A stretch of DNA of 64,000 nt from Quillaja saponaria (Eukaryota > Streptophyta > Magnoliopsida > Fabales > Quillajaceae). The notes under the pieces were generated by a model, which was given only the letters and a program-made list of their open reading frames with translations, did no database searches and was not told the origin of the DNA. The DNA is taken from the NCBI GenBank assembly GCA_029379385.1, contig CM055612.1:4464001-4528000 (forward strand). Direction: 5' to 3'. Numbering within the stretch: the first letter of the stretch is position 1; the number at the start of each line of letters is the position of its first letter. Shown in pieces: positions 51,201-63,700 of the stretch. Position numbers and translations under genes: made by a program.

Positions 51201-51276
51201 GCTCTGGCAGCAACAGCATCAACACTGTATGAAGCCCAATTTACCTGCAAATCCCTCTACTCCGGTCACTTGGTAA
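48270..51276 (+). CDS. plant-specific protein of unknown function (RKxRRLDA-type N-terminus, WQQ..HC..P C-terminus)
   Basis: Three exons, 48270-48353, 48605-48842 and 50936-51276, with GT..AG introns of 251 and 2,093 bp and consistent phase, give 220 residues. The N-terminus MKRKDVEDLYNDFSSISL is followed by a basic SPRKSRRLDADL stretch that could be a nuclear signal. The middle is acidic and Ser-rich and contains PEFSIIVNSDLIPGLKDR. The C-terminal part is acidic (LTEAEEVEMMDMDD) and ends LQLWQQQHQHCMKPNLP and then TPVTW. I recall uncharacterised plant proteins with the same two ends and no assigned function. No catalytic motif, signal peptide or membrane helix is visible. A small nuclear regulatory or adaptor protein is possible but unproven. 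Intron 2 is long and holds no coding block that I can see. Confidence 0.75.
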
Positions 51277-54200
51277 GGGGAAGATATGTAATTGAATAGT
51301 TGATTTCTGGTACTTTTTATCACAATGCCCTCCAAAGAAATATGTACATGGTAATGTGGGGTTAGGCTGCAAATGTTTTGAATTGATGCTCCCTGTCTTT
51401 CGTTCTTTGTGTCCTTTTCTATGTTTTGTATCCTTAGCAAGCATTTTTGTAAGTGCATGTTAATGTTTCTTGTTAGACAGAACAAAGATTTGGTCTCTGA
51501 AACCAGATGTCAAATTTCAGATTCTGGGTTTCATTCTGATATGAATTATAAATGCCACTCTGTTTTTAACAATTATAAAGAACATTTGAAATTTATTCAT
51601 TGAAATTGAAAAACTGAAGCTTTAATTTGCTATAGAAAAGTACTTTTTAAAAAATAATTGTTAAAGAAATGTAGTTGAGCTTACTAGACCAGCTTCAGAG
51701 AGACTCTCAGCAAGTCTGGAGAGCAAAAGATTCAATTTACGAGCAGTTTAACACCTTCATTGCCATTTTAACTTTAGCACGGAGGCTGCCTGAATTACCA
51801 CTCGAAACTCCAATAAAAACAAAATTATATGCAAGAGGGAAAAGAAAATTCAGATAGAAGAATCAAATCGTAAAGTTTATGAATATTGAAAGAGAAACTC
51901 TAACAGCATGGTGAGTGGATTCTCCCCCAGTTGCCTGGTTGCGCCACCGTTGTTCGGCCGAAACCTTAATGTTGCTTCACACGAGTTGTGAAGGAAGGGG
52001 CTGAGATTCGAAGTGGGTATATAAAGGGAGGGGCGGCTGCCAGAGAGTGATTCTCGACCAGACCAAGTAACCTGCTCATGTCATCCTATATTTTCCATTT
52101 ACCAAACTACCCTTTTAATTTTAATTTATGTTTTGATGGAAACTAAAGCTTAATTTGGATAGTTTTTAAGTATAGTTTTTCTAACCCTTAAAATACTTGT
52201 TAGGGTGATAACTATAATTTTTAAAAATTGAAGCTTTTCCAAATATAACAACTTATGAATTAATAACATTGAAATCATGGCTAAAAATAGTTACAAATTT
52301 TTCATAAGGCACATGTTAGAAAAATATTTAGAATGTGTTTGGTTGTATGGAATCAGAGTTAAAATTGTAATTGTAAGATCAATTTCAATTCTAAAATTGT
52401 TAAAATTATATTTAATAATTTGTATCACATACAAAATTACAACAAAATTATGCTTCAAAAACTTATTTGTCGTGTTCTGTAAATTTTAATGATAGTTATT
52501 ATCATTTTCAGTGAGTACATATAGTGCTTCACGTCGTCTCCACAAAATTTCGACAATTGTCAACAATGCCTTAGTTGGGTCACATGTTGTTATTTTCAAT
52601 GAGTTCTCATGGTGTTAGTCATTGCCTTTAACAATTTCGATTGTGGTATTCATTCTCTCGAGGGTCTTAAATGTTACAATTGTCGTTGTTTATGGTAGAT
52701 CTTGACGGTGGTGCTCGTTGTCTCTAGTGGGTCTAACGATATTTGTCGTCATCTTAGATGGGTATTATATTGGTGATTGTTGCTTTTTATGAGTTATGAT
52801 GGTGGTGGTGTAATACCTCAAGTCCCACATTAGTTGGAAAAGAAGAGAAAGTCTCACATTGGTTAGGAAATAAGAAATTGAAGTGTATATAACTCAAAAG
52901 TGTTAATTATTAAGTATTTTTCAACTACTATTTTAACTCATGTGATGTGAGTTGTCGACTTTTCTAAAATATTTGGGCCAGTGTTACAAGTGGTGGTCAT
53001 TGTATTAGATGGATTGATAATGACGAAGATATATAATGAAGTGTGTCATAAGACCATAAATAGGATGATTGCCAATAATATTATATATAAAAATTTAAAA
53101 TGAAAATTATTTGAAATTGTAATTTTCAAGATTTATCTATAAAATTGAAGATTGTGTTTTACAAGCAAGGAATTGAGTTGTAAATTTTATTTCAATTTTA
53201 ATTCTGGAGTGTACGCTCAATTAGACAAGTCGAATAAGATAGTCTAATTCTTTATATCAATTTTCTACTTCCAAATGTACCCGTAATTAATATTTCTTTG
53301 TACAGCAAATAACAAACAAATTTGGGAGGTAGACAACTGTGAATCCCACCACATGGAATTTATTTTGTTTGTTTCTCTTGTTAGTACACGAAACTTTTAA
53401 GATTTCTTTTACATGTGTCTTGTGGCATGGTAATTGATCATGTCATGACTCGACATGATTCAGAGTTAAGTTTTTTTTTTTTATTTCAATACAAATTAGG
53501 TGTATTTTGTATTCATATGCATGTCATTTATGATCCAATTTAAATTTGGCCTGATTTATCAATCATTTGAATAGAAAAATATAAATTGAGTGGTTTGCGT
53601 ATTTGATTGGACGTGGCAAATTAAATTATCAATTCCTAGTGTCTTTAAGATATGTTATATACAAATTTTTATTTTAGTAGTTATTTTAACGGATGTCTTA
53701 TTTGTTAAGTTATAATAAATAAAATTATTAAAAATTAAAACTCTTTATAATAGTAATTTATATAATGGATAACATTAAAATTATAATCAACTACCGTATA
53801 AAACTTTATGTTTATAGAAACTTAATAAGTGTTATTTGGACATCTGTTAAACAAATTTTTATTATAATTTAAATAATTGTTATATTTATTATAATTAATA
53901 AATTTGTATTTTTATAAAAATTATGTAACGTGTATATTAAGTGTACTTGTTAAGTTCCAATAAATAAAAAATTTGTAATATTAATTATAATAATTAATCA
54001 TGATTTTAATACTATTTATGTATAAATTATTGTTTATAAAAATTTTCAATTTACAAATACTATAATAATTACAAATACTCTTAGAACACTCGTTAAAAAA
54101 AATTATTTTATAATATTTTAAGAATTTTTTAAACTAGTGTTATTGGAATACTTGTTAAGGTGATAAATATAAAAATTGTGTATTATTTATTATAATGATT

Positions 54201-54481
54201 GATCATGATTTCAGTACTATATAATAAATAATTTACTATTTTTACAATATTTCAAATTTTAAAATCTATATTTATTATACCTTATCAAATATTTCTAGGA
54301 CTCTCATCTTACAAAATTTATATTTTAATTATATTTATTATTATATATTAACAAATATTCATAACATTTTATTGTTTTAATAACTTGTCAAATTCAATAT
54401 TAAAAAAAGTAGAATAAGAATCAGGTATGAAATCCCGTATTCCATCTGACATGGCGCTGAGTCTGTGCACTAAAACATGTA

Positions 54482-54513
<32 letters not shown>

Positions 54514-54763
54514 CTTTTTTTAATAAAAAATGTTATTTCAGTAAATTTAAACATAAGAAAAATGTTTGTCAACGAAGACCCGTTGGACAGTAAACAACTG
54601 AAACCAAGTGAACAACAACCTAACTATATCCGAAACTACTTTTAAACCCTCACCATCATCATCAGCTTCACTCATAAAAAAATTAAATAGTCCCTCCTCA
54701 TAATTGGAGACAGAGAAAATTTTGATCTGAGGGAAGGAGAAAGAAATACTGATAAAAAAGAAA
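51277..54763. other. intergenic, with solo LTR and poly-T tract
   Basis: This stretch holds the 3' flank of the unknown gene, a less AT-rich patch at 51900-52080 with a canonical TATA-like TATATAAA (about 52017-52024), the short solo LTR at 52809-52988, strongly AT-rich DNA, and an uninterrupted T run of about 28 at 54487-54514. No gene is supported. Confidence 0.5.
52809..52988. mobile_element. short solo LTR (TRIM/copia-like), 180 bp
   Basis: The element starts TGTAATACCTC and ends GTGTTACA, with matching inverted ends TGTAA/TTACA. Flanks GGTGG (52804-52808) and AGTGG (52989-52993) could be a 5-bp target duplication with one change, though the site is itself GGT-rich. Inside are AGTCCCACATT and AGTCTCACATT about 30 bp apart and a TATA-like GTATATAAC about 25 bp further on. 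Confidence 0.6.
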
Positions 54764-57700
54764 ATGAGGATCGAGGAAGATATTCAAGGAGTCTCATCGT
54801 CAAGAAAGCATTTGGTGTTTGCTTACTATATCACCGGTCATGGTTTTGGTCATGCTACTCGTGTTGTTGAGGTCTCATTCTCAATTCATTACATTCTCGT
54901 TGATTTTCCCTGTTTTCATTTTCTTCAATTTTCCATGGATCAATTTTTTTTTTCTTTCCAAATTGTTGACTTTCAATTTTCTCTGGCATTCCAGGATAAG
55001 AAAGTAATAATTTTTCAATTTTTAATGGACTTTTTTCAAAGGGTACTGGGAATGGTTTTGGTTTCAGAGAAAATTCATATATATGACTACGAGTCATGAC
55101 AAAAAAAATCAATTGCTACATGTCTATATACTAATGTGCCTTGAACATAATGTAATATATTTGATTTCTGTTGATTAAATGTATAGGTGGTGCGGCATCT
55201 AATACTTGCTGGGCATGATGTGCATGTTGTCACCGGTGCTCCTGACTTCGTTTTCACCTCTGAAATACAGTCCCCTCGCCTCTTTATTCGAAAGGTGACT
55301 TTTGTAATTCATTGGCTTAGAGTTCGTTAAAAATAGTATCTTTAGTCAAATGGGAGAATGTGAAAATGAATAAAAAAATAAAATTGAAGCTTATTTTTCT
55401 GTGTCTTGCCAATGAGATCTTAGTTCAATTGGCTAAGATGGAATTGCTGGAACCAAGAGATCCCATGTTCGAGTCCTACCATCGACTGATGTGTGGTGAA
55501 TTTTCTCATTATTTGAATCGGGAGAACCCTGTTGTAATGTTGTAACTAATTGATGTAAATAATATCTCTTACAAAAAAAAAAAGAAAAAGAAGAAGAAGC
55601 TTATGTTTATGTGTCTTAGTTTTATCTTTATGCAAGTAATTCAACCATAGTTGGGTTCCTATAATCTATTCATAGGGGCCTAAATTCCTAATGGTATTAA
55701 TTTTCTATTCATTGTGGCCTAAATTCCTAATGGTATTATTTTTCCTTGAAGAAGTTCATAGGAAAGGGATTTTTTTATTAATAAAAGAGTTGAAGTAGTT
55801 AATAATCTCAATGGTTTACTGTAAAAGGACATTTTGTTGTCGATTACTATATTGTTTTTGAGTGCGTTCTTTCAACATCGTGATTCACTGTGGTCAATTA
55901 TTTTTTTATACACAACATTTACAACTTACAAGTCACAACTCACTAGGATTTCACTTGAAAGTGCATATCAATTAACTGCTGTTTTGTTATGCTTGATTCA
56001 TGAAAAAACAGGTGCTTTTAGATTGTGGGGCAGTTCAGGCAGATGCATTGACAGTGGATTGCCTTGCCTCATTGGAGAAGGTATAGGAATGTCATTTCTT
56101 ATATGGTCTGTTATAGAACTGATGTTGTTCCCTGATAGATGCCTTAGCTTCATATCTATGCTGATTCATATTTTTTTGGTTTGGCTACATTACTAGTACT
56201 CAGAGACTGCTGTAAAACCCCGAGCTACTATCTTGGCAACAGAAGTAGAGTGGCTGAACTCCATCAAAGCTGACTTAGTGGTACTTAAAAATCTTTTTCC
56301 CTAATGTACTGCATGGAATAAATTAAGCCATTTTTGGTGAGAAGCTCAATTGGAGGAAAACTGTTTTCTTTATGAACATGATCATATTATAGTTATCTTC
56401 CTATCAATTGTATTATATTGGGTGGATTAATGTTTAGCGAATACAAATGCAGGTCTCTGATGTTGTCCCAGTTGCTTGCCGTGCGGCAGCAGATGCTGGC
56501 ATTCGCTCTGTTTGTGTCACCAATTTCAGGTAACTCATTATTGTCCATATGTTTTTGTCAATCTTATAATATTTGTAATTACTTATATTGCACAACTTTT
56601 TCTTGATTGCTTGATATATATATATTTTTTTGAGATTTTATTTAGTCATATTGCATCATATATCTCTGTTGGACCTTTCACGGGCCTGGAAGATATGCAT
56701 ATATTCTTTATTGTTTGAATTTTATGAACTTTGATAGATGAGTAGACAGTGGGTAGTACTGATATAGTAGCCTGGTCTTCACTTTCATAATGTTTTGGCC
56801 AATTGTCCACTTATGAACATTTACAGAGAATCCTGAGGTGAGCATGCATATATGCTGTTTGTTTTTGTAGCCAGTGCAAATTGGATATTCAATGAATGAC
56901 TTTGGTGTTTAGCTGTTCTAGATTTATTCACATTGGTGTAGGATTTCTTTCATGATAGGCATCAAAGATTTTTGTCCATGTAATCCTCTAGTTACTTCTG
57001 TGGTTTTTTCTATAGCTACTAATTTACTGCCTGAATTAGCCCTTTCCAGTTATCATTTATTATTACCATAAGTGGCAGATCGAGATTTATTGTGTCAGTT
57101 TGCAAAACTCTCTCATTTATCCTTTCTGAAGTGTCCCAATTGTTGAATCATATACTCCATGTTTCTACTTAACCTTATTACATATATTTCTTACTAATAT
57201 CAGTTGGGACTTTATCTACGCGGAGTATGTGATGGCTGCTGGACTTCATCATCGTTCAATAGTTTGGCAGGTGACTACTATTTTATTTATTTTACGTTAT
57301 ATCTCCAGGTGTTTTGCTGTTCTGTTTTGAAAAGAGTGGTGAATTCCCGACTGCACTATCATTTAAAAAATGATCTTAATTAATGTCTTCCGTACATAAC
57401 TGCACACAGATTCACTATGCCAATACTGGTGTTGTTCTTTTGTCCTGGGCTCTCACCTTCTCAATTAATGTCAAGTCCATGCATAGAACTAGTCTTTTCT
57501 TCTGTACCAGTGCACTTGTGAGGTGTTCCAAACATCTTATATTTCAGGATAGCATTTGTCAATGCTTGTCTGACAATATTTTGTGATATTGCCAATGTCA
57601 GACCAAAGTTTAGATTTCTACTTGCATGCTAATTGACTAAATCACATACTGATGTTATTCTATTATCCTGGGGGTCTCACCTCAACATATGGCTTGTCTT

Positions 57701-60700
57701 AATCTTATTGTGATCGACCTCAATTGTATGCCTAGAACTGGACCTTTATCTGTACCAATGCATTTCTGAGACCATGAACATCTTACATTCTAGGGTTGCT
57801 TTTATCAATGCTTTTCTAAATCGTAATGTTGTCAGAATATGGTGTGGGTGCATATTAGGAGTCACGCTGGATTTCATTGTTTAGTAGGAATTTCATGTTT
57901 AGTTAGCTAGAAGTCTAGAACCAGAACTTTGTGCCAGTGTATTTGCAAGACCTTGTGAACGTCTTACATTTTCAGGATTGCATTTATCAATACTTCTATA
58001 ATCCTAATGTTGTTAGAATGTGGTGTAGGTGAATATTAGGAGTCACACTGGATTTTGCTGTTTAGTAGGATTGACATGTTTAGCTAGCTAGAGTGCTAGA
58101 CTAAATATGTATTATCAACATCTATAGATACACATGATTACATACACACCACAAATATTTATAGTTGCGTGAGTACTATTCTTTGAGATCCAGAAAGTGC
58201 TTGAAGAACAAGAAAAATAACTGTTTTTATTTTTACCTTTGGCTGGAATTATCAGCATTTGGATGCAAATGTATAAACTCCTTTATGTCTCCCTTACTTG
58301 TGGTATTTGATTGACTGACTCTGATTTTGTTTAAAAATATTACTTATCCTCTTAAATCTTGCACAGTGATGGGCTTGGGATAAGACCTCGACTTCCTATT
58401 TGCTTTGACAAAGCTTAAAGTGCAACGAATATTGTTTTTTTTTTTTTTTTGGTCTATTTTTAAACTGTAACATAATCTATTGCACAAAGCAATCTATGTG
58501 GTGTGACACAAGGTAGAAATTTTGAAAATGAGGTGACTTTCAATTTGGAGTTTAGCATTACCTTATTTGTTTCCTATAGTTATGCGTGAATTATGCTGAA
58601 TGACTACAGCTGCTTGAAAATTGATACAGATAGCAGAGGATTATTCTCATTGCGAATTTCTTATCCGCCTCCCAGGGTATTGCCCAAGTATGTTGCTTCT
58701 TACATAACCTCAAATGATGGCTTTGTTTGTATTTGAGGGCGTGCCTAAACGTGGTCTTGAGAATGATTTACAAAGTCTGTTCTAAAATGCATATTTTTGC
58801 AGTGCCTGCTTTTCGTGATGTTATTGATGTACCTTTGGTAGTGAGGAGGTTGCACAAATCCCGCTTGGAGGTTTTGCCTCAAAAACCTATACTAGATCTC
58901 TTCCACTGCATGATTTTATGAGTTTATTAACAGTCTAACTGCTTTGCATTTTCCTCTTGAAGGTGAGGAAGGAACTTGGAATTGCAGATGACGTGAAGCT
59001 AGTTATACTAAATTTTGGTGGTCAGGTGATTAACCCATTAGTCATTCTGTCTTTTGACATAACCTTGGATCCCCTTTATAAGAAATATCCTATTAGGAGT
59101 TATTTATCTAATAGACCGCAAAGACAAATTTATATGCTTCTACTCTTTCTGTCTGTCTGCTCTCCCTTGTGACCCCATAGTATGTGCTCTGCTTAATGAA
59201 GGGAGCAATGCATTCTCTGTATCCTTACTTTTTCTTTGTTTTCATTTGGCTCCCCTCTGGGAACTCTTAGCATCTCACTAATTTTGCATTTTACGTGCTC
59301 TTATTTGCAGCCCTCAGGCTGGAAGTTAAAGGAGGAGTTCTTACCTTCTGGCTGGTTGTGCCTGGTATTTGTTATAGCATGTGTTTTGAATCCTTTCCTA
59401 ATTGAAATGTTTTCATAATTTATAGTACTGACATGTATCATATGTCAATCCCCCCCTCCCCTCCCCAATTCAGGTTTGTGGTGCTTCTGACAGCCAGGAC
59501 CTTCCACCAAATTTCATAAAGCTCGCAAAAGATGCATACACGCCTGATCTTATTGCAGCATCAGACTGTATGCTTGGTCAGTCTGAAACTTCTGCTGTTC
59601 CTTTGCTGAATCACATGGGAGATCAATATATACATATATATAATGGTTGCTTGTCATTTCAGGAAAAATTGGATATGGCACTGTTAGTGAAGCCCTGGCA
59701 TACGAGTTACCATTTGTCTTTGTACGTAGAGATTACTTCAATGAAGAACCTTTTTTGAGAAATATGCTTGAGGTACTCTTTTTTCCCATTTTTTGAGTTA
59801 CTTTCTTTTAAGGTACTTCTTCTTCTTCTTCTTCTCTGTTCCTTTGCTGTCATCTATTTTTTTCTGTAGACGGCTCACCAAGAATCTGATACTAGTTGAG
59901 ATGTTATACTTTTGATGCAGTATTATCAAGGTGGTGTTGAAATGATTAGGAGGGATTTACTCACTGGTCATTGGAAACCTTACCTTGAACGTTCAATCAG
60001 TTTGAAACCATGCTATGAAGGAGGCATTAATGGTGGTGAGGTACTTACTCTAATCTAATGAATTCAAAAACTTCCATTATTTCATATAATACAAGTTACA
60101 TTTCAAAGATATAAGTTTGAACAGAATATAGATGACCAGTGCAGACAGTTTTTAAGTGCTTCACTTACTATGTACCCTGTTTCTTAAATGCATTTTATCT
60201 AATAGCGTGTAGAATCAAAGAAGGATCAGCTTATGGTGAGGGGAAGACTAGTTCAAAAAAAATTGATAAATGTGACAAATGTAGGGTATAAGAATGAAAG
60301 TAACATGTATATCACCCTCAAGAACAGAATGCTACCTTTATCTTTCTGTATCAGTTTTGGTTATCTATGTGTATTTTGAAGTTGCAAGTGGAATGTATGC
60401 AAGGAAAGGGTCTTAAACTGGTCATGTCATGAAAGTACTGAAGGTACATATACATTCTTGATGTGGGATTTGACACTGGTTTGGAATGAGAGACTTGCCA
60501 CTTTTCTGGATATTCTTGGGTCGTAAAGTCCTTCTATAAAATTTGTTGCAATTGAAATCTCAGTCAAATCTTGAAATGATTATCAAAGATTGAAAGATGT
60601 TGAATTGAAATGTTGATAATTGACCCTCTCTTAAAAGGAAAGCACAATATTAATTAGATCAGAGTTATATAGGCTTTATTTTGTAATTTACATCTTTAAC

Positions 60701-63700
60701 TTTAAGATACAGACAGAAGTCGTCAGCAATCTCTTGATGATGGAAGCTATGCACATATAATGAACTTTTTCCTTTTAGGCAGTTAATAGTTATGAAACTG
60801 TGTTTCAACCCTTCAATATTTAATTGATGTATGAGTCTCAACTCATTGCAATGTTTCTTGTAATCTAAGTCTGCATGGATCCTGATTCAACCTGTTTGGT
60901 TCTTGATGCCAGCATGTAGTTTCATGTCATCTTTGAAGGGCTTATCTGTATATTTCTGAGAAGGTTGATAATTTCCTAATAAATATGTCAAAATTGTAGG
61001 TTGCAGCTCACATCATACAGGAGACAGCATTGGGGAAAAGCTATGCATCAGATAAGGTAAAGGGCTCCTGGTATCTGTTTATCATATCAATGCATGTTTT
61101 TTCTTGTAATAATAATTAGGCTCTAGAGGCTTCAGTGGACGCGACCTATATTCATTTTTAAGCAATGTCATTTTTATCCAATACCCTTTATGAAATTTCA
61201 TGAACAATATCTCCATGATATTCTCTCGTTTTTAATTTCACATCTTTTTGAAATGAGGAAATACTTGCTTCTGTGAAAACTAAGCATTTTTAGTGTCATA
61301 TGATGTTTATCTTCTCTTTCTTTGAGATTTTGTACAGAAGTTACTTTTCCACTCAAGAATTAATGTTCTTGTCAATTTGTTGTTTAGTAGTATTAAACCT
61401 AGGATAACATCTTGGATCATTGCTTTGAACAAAAGAAGGAGTTCAGTTACTTGTTAGGATTTCGCTCATGTGGTGCAACAATTTTCTTGCACAATTGCAT
61501 TAGGTATTAGTGAAAACTGTTCCACTAAAAGACAATCATCAAGGGATAAAAACTTGTTTGTTTACATTTTCATGCCATTCATATGTAGCTTAGTGGAGCG
61601 AGGAGGCTGCGCGATGCAATAATTCTAGGATATCAACTACAAAGAGCCCCTGGACGAGATATTGCCATACCAGACTGGTATGCAACTGCTGAAAATGAAC
61701 TTGGTATTTCAAAAGCAGCTGCCCCCAATGTGGTCAATTTGTAAGTATTTTTTAAGATTTACTATTTATATGGATACTTCTTGTTTCCCTTAATTAGTTT
61801 CTATTTTAATAACAGAGTTAACTTCATATTTTTTTCTTTCCCTTCTCATGTGCCTCCATTCTTTCTTCAGAAGTCATGAAGACTTTGAGATTCTTCATGG
61901 CGATATTCAAGGACTTCCTGATACAGTGAGTTTCTTACAGCACTTAACAGAACTGGATACTGGCTATTTCTCTGACAAGAAATCTGAGAAGCGCCGGGAG
62001 TGTAAGGCTGCTGCTGGACTCTTCAACTGGGAGGTTTGTTTATTTACTTATAGAAGTAACTTACTTATAAGCTATAAAGTGATTGGTATTGGCAGCGGCT
62101 GTCTAGAAAGGCAAACAAAGGGTCAGAGTACCAAATTCCATTTTGAATTTTTCTAGGTTTAATGCAACTTAGCTACTGGCCCTACGATTTCTTGATTGTA
62201 ATATTCATCCTGGATATCTTTTTCCTAGTAAAGCTATAATTTTGTGTTCACCTCAAGATTCTTTTCATTTTTAACTGTGTTTGTAAACATTTGACTTAAA
62301 ATGACAAATTTGAAGTTCAGTTAATAAACTTGATGGTAGAATATATTAATCTATTTGTTGAGATTGATAATTGGGTTTTACGTGTATAAGATTGAGCATT
62401 ATATGCTCCATCTTGAGGGAAGTATTAGGAATAGAATAGTTATGTGGTGTTAAGTCCCACATTAAGTCTATGTTTTATTGTTTACTATAAATAAAGGTGA
62501 TAGGTGTAGGCTTTGATTCACCAATCAAGCTCACAATCCTTTTCCTCATTCTATTTTATTTAACAGTTTGAAATTCAAGTCCGATCTTGGCCCGGTTTCC
62601 AAAAACCCTAAACCTATTTTTATTTTCTCTACCTGCATGAAGGAAAAGAAAAAAAAGGGCTTGGCAGTCAGCCATCTTTTCAAGCCTAGTTATCCCCATT
62701 TTTCTCTATCTCTAGTTATCTATTTCATCTAAAAGACAGCTAAACCCCTATCTTCAAGCTTCTTTTATCTTACTGTCTCTTTCCAATGATGCTCCTTTTA
62801 TTTTTTTTGGAAATTCCCGTTGTGCCTCTTTCTAGAGGAGCTCCTTTTATTTTTCAGGCAAATCCAGTTGTGCTTCTTTCTAGCTAACACATATACTATT
62901 CACCAGTCCTATTGTTCTTAGGTTGTTGTAAAGGGTAAGTGTTGAGATTGATAATTGGGTTTTACTTATACAAAATTGAGCATTGATGCTCCATCTGAGT
63001 GGGAGTGTTAAGAATAATAGTAATGTATTGTTAAGTCTCACATTGCTTAGATGTGGAAGTCGGTGTTTTATTATTTACAATAAATAAAGGTTATAGGTGT
63101 AGGCTTTGATTCGCCAATCGAGCCCACAATCCTTTTGCTCATTCTATTTTATTTAACACTATTCTAGTTGAGATTGAAGAGAATGCTTCATGGTTCTTGG
63201 CCATTTAAATTAATTGAAGTAATGAGTTCTGTACAATTTATTAGATTAAACTACTTCGGCATCTTGATAACGCTTACTACATTTTTCTTTCTATTTATGT
63301 GGTACAGGAAGAAATCTTTGTGGCAAGAGCACCTGGAAGGTTGGATGTGATGGGAGGAATAGCTGACTACTCTGGTAGTCTCGTTTTGCAGGTTGCATTT
63401 TCAGTTTTTCTGCATTTGGCTGCATATAGATGAACTGAACCTACTATATTTTTACTCCCTCCGCCAACATAAACAAGTAATTTCATTGTCATAGTAGACT
63501 GCACAAAATCCAGATTCTACTTTGATAAAGTTAGTCTGATTCAAGTTCTTTGTTCTATCAGATAAAACTTGTGACTTCCTATTTGTTCATTTGAAAAACT
63601 GCCATAGATTCAGAATGGGTCAATTATTTTCATTTCTAATGCTGCTACTGAAGAAAATGAGTAGAAAATAGATAAACAAGAACATGAGCCCTGCGTTGGT

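Noticed and set aside
51675..51857. 60-codon plus-strand ORF after the unknown-function gene
   Set aside because: No recognised family; lies in the 3' flank without start context or neighbouring exon.
52325..53240. Possible long MITE with ends like gtgtttggttgtatggaatc and actccagaattaaaattg
   Set aside because: The inverted ends match only through AT-rich words and no target duplication could be fixed.
55421..55476. A tRNA gene suggested by box A and box B
   Set aside because: No cloverleaf or acceptor stem; the A-rich tail and target duplication show a SINE.
62356..63158. Additional exon of ARA1 within the 1.3-kb intron 16
   Set aside because: The interval is accounted for by the TRIM element, and exon phases on both sides (62033 and 63308) join directly in phase 0.
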